DNA of 64,000 nucleotides from positions 38,876,392 through 38,940,391 of the forward strand of contig CM057142.1 in assembly GCA_029964075.1 (NCBI GenBank), written 5' to 3'. A program made the translations under genes and the position numbers. Of the stretch, positions 51,001 to 63,000 are shown piece after piece; positions within the stretch are counted from its first letter, which is position 1; the number at the start of each line of letters is the position of its first letter. The notes under the pieces are model-generated. The model saw only the letters and a program-made list of their open reading frames with translations. It ran no database searches and was not told where the DNA came from. The DNA is from Patiria pectinifera. Lineage: Eukaryota; Echinodermata; Asteroidea; Valvatida; Asterinidae.

Positions 51001-54000
51001 TTGATCTCATGGCCGTCCATGTCCACACACCAGCAATAGCCCGAGCTACCGTGGCACTGCATGGCTTCAAAATGGCCGTCCAAGGTGCATTGTGGGATGA
51101 AGGCCCCCAGCCTACCCTGGGCCACATAGGTTGCATAGTTTCTGCTTCGTAGACACTTGGTAATGGCTAGAGAAACGTGATAAAACAAAAGCATTTTATA
51201 ATAGCCTTTTTGACACGTGGTGGACACAATACGAGGGCGCTGCTTGGGTTGGGTAAATTCTTTTGCATTTACCTAAATTCATCCAAACCAATCAGCCCCT
51301 TTCTATTTTGTCTGCCAAATGTCAAAAGGCTAATGATAATTGTGACACTCGTTTGTCTGTGTTTTCGATTAGCTCACCCAAGGCGACTCTGGTAAGTCAA
51401 AGGGGTTAGCCATGAAAGCCGCCTAAGCAAACACTCAAATGCAGACATCATGATTGTCACGTGACTTCCATAGCCAAGGCCGTACCCATTGACAAAACGC
51501 TCTTTTTGACTGAGTCTTATTTATACTTCAATGAGATCTACTGCTTTTCCCTCAATCACAAAAAGTAACAACGTCTGGCTGGAATTATAGCATTGAAATC
51601 AATAACTAATTATGAATAAGACTTCAAGTAAGTCTACTTCATCTTTTCTGCTTTTCGTCAATATTTGTCTGCTTCTGGAATTAACAACGCATGCGGGTGA
51701 CGTATTTCTACCACTGACTCAACCCCACAAGTAGGACCAGTCTGTGGTGGCTGGTCAGGGTGAGCACCGAGAATGACGTCAGAGCTAATAGAACGACACG
51801 AGGCTAACCCGAGTTGACACGAGGCTAACCCGAGTTGACCCGAGTCGATCTGCTTCCTAGAATTAACAACGCATGCGGGTGACGTATTTCCACCACTGAC
51901 TCTACCCCACAAGTAGGACCAGTCTGTGGTGGCTGGTCAGGGCGAGCACCGAGAATGAAGTCAGGGCTAACAAACGACACGAGGCTAACCCGAGTTGACC
52001 CGAGTCAATCTGCTTCCAAAAATTAACAATGCATGCGGGTGACGTATTTCCACCACTGACTCTACCCCATTAGCAGGACCGTACGTCTGTGGTGGCCGGC
52101 TGACCCGGTTGAGCACCGAGAATGAAGTCAGGGCTAATCAAACGACACGGGGCTAACCCGAGTTGACCCGGGTGAGCTAATCTAACGCACACTTTAATTT
52201 TCAGTGCACTGAACAGGCAGTTTGCACCCTGAGACCAAATACACATATTCCAGAAAAACAAAATGTATTGTACCTTGTGGTCCGCACTCCTGGTCACAAG
52301 CCTCTTGTGTTTCGAAGCGGTTGTCGTTGCCTTGGCAACCACCATAGACAAATGGCTGACAGATGCCCACTGTAGAATTGTAACCCCATGTAGGAAAGTA
52401 ACCAAAGCATGGGCCAGTCGTGACAGGCAAGGAACACTTTTCAGCTGTAAAATTAACACAAAATAAGGAAGGTTTTTTTATTAAAGTTTTAAGAATTGTG
52501 AAGAACTTCGGTAGGTTTTTCACCAAAAGTGGATTATGTCTGGTCCAAGTATCCTTCACTACCATACACCCAATGTATCGATTATCCTTAGTCAAAGAAG
52601 CAATCATAAGTTTGTAAAGGTTTACATCTTTCACGTTACTCATCTTTTACATTACAAAAGTACAGGGTGTGTGATGTGTCCGGTTCCGAAAGTTTGAGGA
52701 AAGCGCTTTGTGCCCAAAAGGAAATATCTCACAGAAACCACAGGATACACTGTGATTATAAAATCCATTTCTTGCAGAGTAAACCACAACTTTTATCTGA
52801 ATTATTGATGACGTTAAGACAAAGAAAACAATCGTTGACTGTGATGTGGGACATTGATATCAGACACCCCAAAAGATGCATTTTATCCCGGGCTTCGCCT
52901 TGGGTGCCATGAGACCCTTGGATGTAAATCACGCCAAGTCCCACATCAGAGTTTGTTTAGATAATTTAGTACGAGTACACCTACCACCGTATGATACACA
53001 GGCCTGTGTGCAGGTAGCCTCTGAGTCAAACCTGTTGTCATTGCCCAGGCATCCTCCATATAGGAATTGTTGGCAAGTGTTCCGTTCAGTGTCATAGTGC
53101 CACTGTGGGATAGACTCCCTACAGGGTCCGTGGTCCTTGGGCAAGCCACACACATCTGTTGAGAATGACCAAAGAATGAATGCAGGTGAATGACATTCCC
53201 TGCTCTAGCAGCGTGTTCTGGCTTCAAACCGTCGTTAACCGACGTGGTTATACGTCTCAGGAATGGAAATACGAAGCGAATTTGACATCATGACACACAA
53301 GGGTTAAATTTTCACAAAGTTGAAATGGCTGTACAAATAATTGCCACGACATCCAAAATTTGTTTTTATGTTTGTTTTCTCACAATGTTTGAATTGAACT
53401 ATAAATTCACGATTTTTCTCTGCAGCATCTAATAGTGGGCCATATTGTTTTTCTATATTATGAACACTGCGGTACCCGCTGCTACATTGAAACAGCCAAC
53501 AAATCTGGGCTAGCTCGGTGATCGAGTGGTAAGACGTCAGCACTAGAAAGCAGGAGGTCGCAGATTTGAGTCCACACGAGTGATTTGTTCTCACTTTCAC
53601 TCAGGGAGTAACACACCAAGTTATCAGTGAAGGGCAAAACCTAATTTTGAATTTACATCACCCCGTAGCAAATTCAATCTTATGAACAGTGCAATACTGC
53701 TATACTTTCTCTGTGACTTAAGATCCTGCTACAAATTGCATAACATTTGCAAACATCGAAAAATAAAACTACCAAGTTTTTAAGAAACACCTTACTAGGA
53801 TGTTGGTAAATGACAGTCTAAAACATCCTGTAAAATTATGGCACCTGGTGTGAAGTCATTTTCAAGAAAATGGTATTTTTGTATACATTTCCAACGGTGG
53901 TCGGCCGACCACCGTTGGAAAAATCTAACTATTTTTCAACTACTGCTCCAAATTTACCCTTTTTTCAGTCCAAATTTTGTTTGGTATTGGTTACATGTTC

Positions 54001-57000
54001 ATGAACGGATGCAGGCCAGCTAGACTGGTTCCCTTACCTTACAATTTTCTGGCAAATATAAATTGATCCATTTCATCTTTAGTGGAGTCAGGGAACCAGA
54101 CTACTTGAACAATTTTGTTTTTCTTGGTTTTTCCAGCATTTTCGAACACAAAACTTCAAACATGTCAGTGTAACAATATTTGATATATAATACTAACCCC
54201 TCAAATACTCCATTTCTGAAAATTACAGCAAAAGCCAATGATGTAAGCCTTACAATAAGAAAAAAACACCATGATTTACAGGAATGAATGTTTCTCTGAT
54301 GCTATGTGTGACCAAACAGAAAACCTATTGCAAATTTAAGACCAAATGCCCATAAGACATATTTATTGTGCGCTGTTTGGTTCTTCAACTAACTGACCGA
54401 TTCATAAAAAGTGTGATAGGACGCAATAACAAAGCATTACCAACAATGACTCCCACGGTCTCTCTCTCGTCTGGCACCCTGTTCATCACAGCACACCGCT
54501 CCTCGCAGATGGCAAGATCCTCAAATCGGTTGGGGTTCCCAAGGCAACCAGTGTAGTTGAACTGCTCGCACTGCTGGGTGCGGATGTTGTAAAACCAGCG
54601 AACGTGGATTTCAAAACAGTTGCCGGGGTCTTGTGGTAGAGTGCAGGGATCTGAACACAAGAGACATGAATTGTGCAATTTTTAAATATAGCAAGCTGCT
54701 TATATGCGAACATTTTTTCATTACAAATGTGCCAATATAAACTGTGTAGGCTGAAATCTACCAGTTGAACCTATGACTGACTTTGTAAGCTGCGCCTGAG
54801 CTATGACCGTTTGGAACATTTCAGTCGCCGATTTTGGCAAACTGAGTAAAACTGCAATGATACAAAGACGATCAACGTCAGTCGGCGTTAACAAAAAAAC
54901 CTACAGTCGCAAGAGTAGAAGAAAACTACTGCACCATGATGGAATGTGACCCCAACGGGTGGGAATGAATCGCAGTCTACCTGTGTGAAGTTAAGACATC
55001 GTGCGCGTATCCAGATCATCTAATTTTATTGTGAATCATCGTCGCCCGTGGGTGACATGAGCATGGTTGTGATTAGCCTGTGTCGAGATGCCGCTTGTCC
55101 CACGATAATCACATATGATTTCTCAATTTTTTGACCCGAGCCTGACGTTTGTGCTGATGGTGACAGTTCCGACCTGGCCCAAGCAAATCGCAGGCCAACC
55201 CAAGGCCGGCTTTAGGGTTCTCACAATTATGACTAAGATTATGACTAATAATTTTATTTCCCTTATAATGCAAGATTTATAAAGACAATATTTATGAATT
55301 ACACTCAGAAAATGAAGCTAAAAAGTCAAACTGTGTAATGTGCATGCGCTTTCCAATGAGTGTCATAAAGATGATGTTTTCAGATTGTTCTTTTTCACAA
55401 AATCAGGAGAAACTTAAATAGGGAATGGAATACCAAATTAAGTTCATTTTGTTCAAGTAACTCGCTCCGACCCATACCATTGTTCAAGGTGCCACACTTG
55501 ATGTCGCACTCTTCCTGAGTGCGGAACTTATTCATGTTGCCGTGACAACCCCCGTAATTGAAACTCTCACACTGGCTCGTTTCTGGGTTGTAGTAGTAGT
55601 TAAGAATGCTCGCCTTGCACGGCCCAACCTCCGCAGGCAGGGAACACAATTCTGCAAGAAAACAAATACTACAAGTTACCCAAGGAACTTTGGGTTTTGT
55701 CAAAACAAATGCAAGGGCTGATTTCAAGAAACTCGTCTTATCTTGCGACTCATCTCAGGACTTAAGACGGGTCCCCGCTCTAAGATTGATCTTAGCTAAG
55801 ACGCGTCCTAAGCCCATTTCACTCAACCCGTCTAATAAGCAAGACGCATCAAAACTTCACGAAGCTCGTCTTATCTTGCGACTCATCTCAGGACTTAAGA
55901 CGGGTCCCCGCTCTAAGATCGATCTTAGCTAAGACGCATCCTAAGACCGATTTCACTGAACCCATCTTAATAAGCAAGATGCATCAAAACTTCCAATTTG
56001 ATGGCTGTTTCATGTTTGTTTTTACTGCTTGACGAAACAGTCGTTGAAAAGAAATGGGCAAAACCATCTTCCCACGCGTGTGTACTAGAACACAAACTTT
56101 CGCCAGAAAAAATACTCCAATCAATAAATACCATGCGCAAGGTTGGTCTACACAAGGTACATGTACTTGTTCTTGTTTCCCATTTCATCACTCTATTTAA
56201 AAAAACTGGACTAGGTTCTGGCGATAATTAAAGTATGTAAATAAGCTACTTTGATTAAAACTACCCTTGTACCAGAAATCTTTTCAAATCTGTTTCTACC
56301 TCGGTTTTCTTCCTCGAAACTACAACTCTACGCCACCACTCGTCTTTAATGGCAATAATTTCCAGACGATATACAAATTAACACACGCAAAAAAGACCCT
56401 CAGACCGATCTTAAGTTAACATGAGTTCAGCCGCCTTGCTAAGGAAGTTAGGTCGCGTTGAACGCGTCTTAAGGCAAGTCGCGAGTTAAGACGAGTCAGA
56501 CTTCCTAAGACACGTCTTAGCATTTTGTGAAATATGCACGGTCCAACTGACCACTGTACCTTCTTGCGTCATGGGTTCCTGCTGGATAGCACACACTGAC
56601 TGGCATTCTAGTAAAGTGTCAAAGCGATTGGCGTTGCCTTCACAGCCACCATACCAGAAATTAGTGCAGCGCTGGTAAGAGATGTCAAAGTACCACTTGA
56701 GCTCAAAGGCAAAGCAAGTACCATCATCGAAGTCCATTTCACAGGTTTCTAAAAGGCAAAAACAAATGTTTGATTTGCAATGAGGACTCCTTTTCAAAAC
56801 CTTTTCATGATTGATAAAACCCGCAATGCCAAAAGACAGCAACAGACAAATCCAATATCCTCATTATAAATCAGGTGAGATTCAACCAGATGTTACACAC
56901 ACAAAGGTCTCTTGGGGTCATTACTCAGTACAGAAATGATGTACGCTTGTACTCAATTCTATTTGTGTGATCATTGTTAGTTTCTCTCTGTCAGTGTCCA

Positions 57001-60000
57001 GAGTTTACATCGTCCTCCAGAATCTGGGGGATTTTCTGATTTCAAAAACATTCCCAAATCATTCTCAGTCAAAGCTTGACCAACTTTATACTAATAAACA
57101 CATGATGGTCCGAGCACTGTACCTATACTTGAGTATTTGTTTATTCAAATTTGATTCAATTGAGATTTAATTTTGACAATATTGTGGATTAATCAATAGG
57201 TTATGATGATTTGAAACTTGAACCCAGGGGCGTGTTTACATTTCTGGTTCTCAATGGAATTGCTTTTTGTATTCCAGGGACCCACTGACATAAAAGGACA
57301 ATGATTCTTCAAATGAGGTTTTTGTTTTTGCAACAGCCCTCCAGTCTGCCACCCCCCCCCCCCCCCCCCCTAGATCTGGATCGACCGATGGAATGTCAAT
57401 GCTCACCCAACGTTTCTCCCTCGCATCCCTGTCCATCTGGTCCTGAGGCTGCGTTTGTGCTATTCGCACAGCAACCAAAGGTGGAATCAGCACATGTAGG
57501 GATGGCGGTTGAAGAAGGTACAGTTGTAGGAGACTCACTCGTACTGTTTAACAAAGGAAAGGCAAAAATAACCACTGTTTCATGTAATATTATAAGTTAT
57601 CCCGCGAGCGCGAGTGGAACACGGAATAATGTAGTGCATCTGCGTCCCACATACCACGAGGCCGAAGGTGATAACGCATTTATCTTCAAGCAAACTTGAC
57701 ACACAGTAAAGATGGAACACACACGCTGTACACAAACTTTTCAGCAGTTATCCCATTGCATGTGCGTGTTGTACAGAATGGCACTCGCATCTTAGAAAAG
57801 CGCAATACGCGGAGTGCGGTATGGACCGAGGCCGTGCTACATGGTTATATGTAACACGGCTTGTTGCCATGGATCGACCAATCATTATCGAGGATTCAAC
57901 TTTACATGAAGATAAGAATATTACTTCATATTGCAGAAAAGCTGATGAGTATATGTTTACAGATGCCGTGCGATGATGAACTTCCCAAAATGGCTTATCC
58001 CCCAGCAACCATCGGAGTCGGACATTCATCATCACGCGACTGACTATAAGCCGACTTTTAGTTTGTCACAAGCACACTATGATCGGGGTATTGGGGAAGC
58101 GTTTAATCTGAGCAGGGTGCATGAACAGTAACTGACCTGGTAACACAGCCATCCTGGTCGGGTCCGGTCGCCTCGGTGATTCCATCTGGGCAACACCCAT
58201 GGGTTGAGCTCTCACAATCCCCTAAATCCAATCAAACCAAAATCACATTCACATTTTGTCCAACTTGATCAAAAACAGGCACTGTAATCCCATGGACCCC
58301 ACGAAAGCTCCATGTCCAAGACAAATAGCATGCACTGTTGCCGTGCATATGGACAGCATAAACCTGAGGCTTCTGAGAGTGAACTGTCAGACAAGGGACT
58401 GTTTCAACTCATTCACTTAGTTTTTTTTTGTCAACAAGAGTCGCACCATTATGGAGCCCCTGCCTGAAATAGATATGAAATTTGATTAAAACAACAACAA
58501 CATATTCAATTCAATTCAATTCAATTCAATTCAATTCAATCACAACGCTTATTTCCATACTTTTGCTGTAGTAAATTCCTCCCTTTCTTGTATTAAATGG
58601 TCCAACCATGCAACCGGTGTGTGGTTAATAAAAGACTTTGTTGCGTGCAGCTTGTTTCTTTTCTTTTCGTTTAAATGATCTATTACGTATTCGCGGTATA
58701 AAAACAAGAAGCGCTACCCACGCAGGCACAGGCACTCTGCTCTACGCCAGCGATCAACAACGACAGCAATTTTAGCAACATTAATTGTACATTTAGTTTA
58801 TTTTAATCTTCAACTCTGTGGGCTCCGATACTGGCTAGGTGGCGTTTGCTCCTCACAGAGGAAGAGTCCACATAGTTGTCTACTAGAAGCCTCGGCAGTT
58901 TCCAGGAAATCTTCTATATATTTTGGTAAGCCTCGGCAGTTGCGAGCACAGCTTTTATTAATTTAGTAAGCCTCGGCAAAAGCAGGCCAACTTTATCACT
59001 AAATAACCTCAGCAAGTGCCTGGTACAAGTTTATCAAATATTAATCATACCACTAAACTTTCCAGATGTAAATCAATTTAAGTTAGCAAATAAAACGAAG
59101 TAATAATACATATCTGAAAGTATAAACGGCTTAAGATATTAAATGAAGGTGAATAGTGTGGGGCTGTTCATATTATTATAAGCCGAGGCTTGTAGAGATC
59201 TTACACAGACAGACAATTTAGGACAATCTACACAGACAATTAGGATAAACACGAAAACAAACAAACAAAGAGAAAACAGGACAAACCAAAAACAAAACAA
59301 AAAAAGACGAGACGGGACAATCAAGACAGACCACACTAAATCAAGAGAAGCATCAAATATGGAAATAGATATTGTATTCAACTAAATAATAATAATAATA
59401 ATTTGGGAGGCTAATCATCCTTACTCACAGCTGGTATGCTGAATTGCGAAGGACGCGGCTACAACGTGGTCGGGCCGCTGGCACGTAAAGGCGCCTATGG
59501 CTGCCGGCCACATCGACCCATATATGACCACGGAGCATAGCCTGAGATCGAAAGTGTTTGATTTTTCCGAAGGGAGGAAAATCGGAGGGCCCGGAGAAAA
59601 ACCCTCGTGGCACAGGAGAGAACCAACGCACAACTCTACTCACAGTTACATGTGGTCCGCGGCCAGGATTCGAACCGTGGTCACCTTGGTGAGAGGCGAG
59701 CGCTTTACGCACAAGCCACCCATGCCACCCCCTAAAGTGATTGAATGGTCAAGGACTGATGACAGTTAGACGGTATTCTAATGAACAGAGAAGTGAACAA
59801 CTTAGCTAACCTTCTCCACCATCGCAGGGCTGGGTGTTGCAATACTCTTGCTCGATTGGCTGGCTCGTCATGTCACACTGGGAACCGTCCAATGAAGTCC
59901 CGTCCCTGAAACACAGGATCTGCCGTGTCCTCTGTCCTCCCCCACACTTGGCTGAACACTAATCAAATATAATCGAGAAGTTAAAGTTAAGCTCTTCTGG

Positions 60001-63000
60001 TGGTGCACTGTAAATCAGCACAAGAAAAATGGCTTGAATCGTTAAAAGCTGGAGACGACAGGCTGCTGTAACTACTCAATGTTAATAATGACATAATGAC
60101 ATCAGGCTCTGTCTATATGTGCATTTTCCTTTGAGCCAGGTGTGGACGAGATGCCTTCATATACACTGTAAATAAAGCATGACGTCATTATGTCTCGGAC
60201 CTACCGTATGACAGTGGAACAGGTAAAAAAAAAACACTGGTTATGTGGGAAAATGAAAAATCAACGACATATTCGGCATAGGGTGTGAGGTCGTCGAAGC
60301 CTGGAACATTACCTAGGGTCTATGGTACATGCAAGTATTTGCCTCAGGATACCCCTAGAAAAAGATGACAATTGCTTTTTTCCATATAAACCATTGATTT
60401 GTGCTGTGTTTCATACAAAAACAAATCGTCGCGTCAGTGCAACACGGTCATAACTCAATTCTGCGCAAATATCGGTGCACTCCATCCTACAACGTGGTAT
60501 CTCGCGTATCGCGACGTCCTATCTCGCGTATCGCGACGTCAATGGACTTTGTGTGAACATCTGGGTTGTTTTAATCAAGAAATGACCTTTTGACATTGAA
60601 AACTCGTGTTTCACGTACATGACGCGACACGCCATTTAAGGGGATACGACCTTGTTGAACGGGCACGACAAAATAATAAAGATGGAGAAACCTTCATGGT
60701 AAGACCTCAAAAGTTCTGCAATTCAAAAGAATTTTTTTTTGTTAATCAGGCAATCCGGTAAAAATCTGGAGAAATCTTATCCTTGATATGCAAAAATAGG
60801 CATTAACAAAAATCATGAGAGTTTCATACAGATGTGGAAAACTGGTTTGCCCTTGATTCAGCATCGTACCTTTTGCCAGGGTCCAGTCAACCACACAGCT
60901 CCCACGCACGGTCCGTTGTCGCAAACCTCCGAGGTGGACAGTTTGATGGTGGCATTGCACATGCCGTCCGAGGTGGTCTCCCATTGGTCGTTCACAAAAT
61001 GAGCACAGAAGACGTTCCTAATGCGTAGGCCCTGCCCGCAATCTGTAGAACACTGCACAGCAAAATACAATACAGGTTTTTGTATGCTGCGAAAGCCAAA
61101 CACAGGGCCCGTTTTCCTGCACTTACAAAAAGTTTTAATAGATAGTAGTTGTAATATTACATCATGTATTGGGCATTCGGCAGGATAGCCCACAAAAGTC
61201 TTGCAATGTATTTACAGTGGAGTCACTTCACTAATAGTAAATATGGAGGAAGGAAATTGCAATTTCATAGACGGAAGGGAAAAAACACCATAGTATTGTA
61301 GGGAAAAGCAAAAGAATCAGGTAGGAACTGAAAACCAAATCCTGATGTTGGCCCAGCAGAATTGATTTTAAAAGTTTTTTTTTAATTTTTTTTTTTTTAA
61401 ATTTGACTTTGAGTGATTGTTGCCTACCCCTGATGTTTTTTATCTTGTTTTTTTGTGGTGGGGGGGGGGGGGAGTCATGGGATTACTTTTTTCTGTCAAA
61501 ACATCAAGTAATAATTCAGGAAATTTCAACTCTCTTGTTAAAACTTATGTACCAATTTTATGAAACTCTAGTCAATCAAACAAAGCAAAGGAATAATAAG
61601 GAGGCTTTTTGGTTGGAATAGACCATATAACAGTTCGAAAATGTATTAATACAAATAGTTTCGCATTTGGGGTTCACAACTTTAACCAGGGATTAGATGA
61701 CAAAGTATCGGTTGGTTTACCTCAGTCCAACGAGAGGCATGCCACAGAGGGCGGCAAGCCTGCCTGGATGAACAGCGCTGGGTGGTAGCCGGCCGTAGAC
61801 CAGCATCACAGATATCCTCGCTGTACAAGGTACCTGATGGTCCCATGCAGTGTACTTGCCTGGTCTGAATGCCTTCACCACACTGGTCAGAACACTAGTA
61901 AAAGAACAAAAGTGGCGTCAATGCAATGCCATTATGAATGACAGAGAGAAGCATTTCACAAGGTTGTATTGATAAGCACAGCAAGAACTATACCCGTTGG
62001 TTTGAATGTTGGTTGATATTTTCTTCACAGCTTAAACTATTTATCCCGCAATTATAATTGTAGCATTAAGCACAGTGTACATGTACAGTTTTAGACTGAA
62101 GTTCAACGAATGTTGCAATTCAGTTGAAAGTGATATTTCAACGCTATAAACCAAAGAAAACTAACCCAACAGAACAAACCGTTACATTTCCACTCGGACA
62201 AGTTGGAGTTACATATATACGGTACATGTAAGTTGTTCACAGAGGATACACTTTAGAAACAATTTGAACAAATTAAAATAAATGAAGTATTAAATTATCT
62301 TACACCTGTTTCAGCCTGGAAGAACCAGAGTCGCGACGTAACATAAAATACTGAAACTGACTCAGTTACACCCAAATACAATTCAGTTTCAAAAAGGCAG
62401 ACTTCATGCATTACTATTTCATTCGCTGATACAACAATGCTCACTTCCAACAACGGCAACAGCCGATCTTTTCGATGTCTTGCCCATGTAGTGAATACCG
62501 GAAGTCGCTCATAACTGTTTCAAATAGCCAACGTACTAAACTCTGGAATGCAAGACTCGAAACAGTTGTAACATTATATTGGCATTCCACAATCTCATAC
62601 TGTTGTTCCTTGACCCACTTCTGCACTTTCCTGTCCCACAATCCGACGTTAGTTCCGGAGGGCTCACACTATCTAGACCCTTCTACCATGCCATCCCCCC
62701 CTCTTCATCCACAAAAGAAATTGAACCATCTTTTAGCAACCTTAAGCATCCTCTTCCTAATAGTTATTGAACTTTGTCCCCTTCCCTCTTTAATAAAAAA
62801 AATAGAAATTTTCCTGTAACCAGCTCTTGTTTCTCCAATAAAAAAGGTCCAGATGATCCTAGAATACTTTGACAGCTATACTTGTATGCACCACCAAAAG
62901 GATGTTAAAAAAACCCTGGCCAGTCGAGACGTGATCAGAGACAAGATCCCGAGGGGACTTACATCAGACCACTGGGTTGCCAGCCACTGCACCTCCTCGC

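Noticed and set aside
51669-52173. A CRISPR-like array
   Set aside because: Three long units without short spacers in a eukaryotic intron; an ordinary tandem repeat.
57340-57371. Long C and G runs (also near 1180, 7380, 14930, 15145, 18055, 24320, 61450)
   Set aside because: Typical of the poly-G/C-flanked repeat family and prone to sequencing or assembly length errors; not treated as functional.
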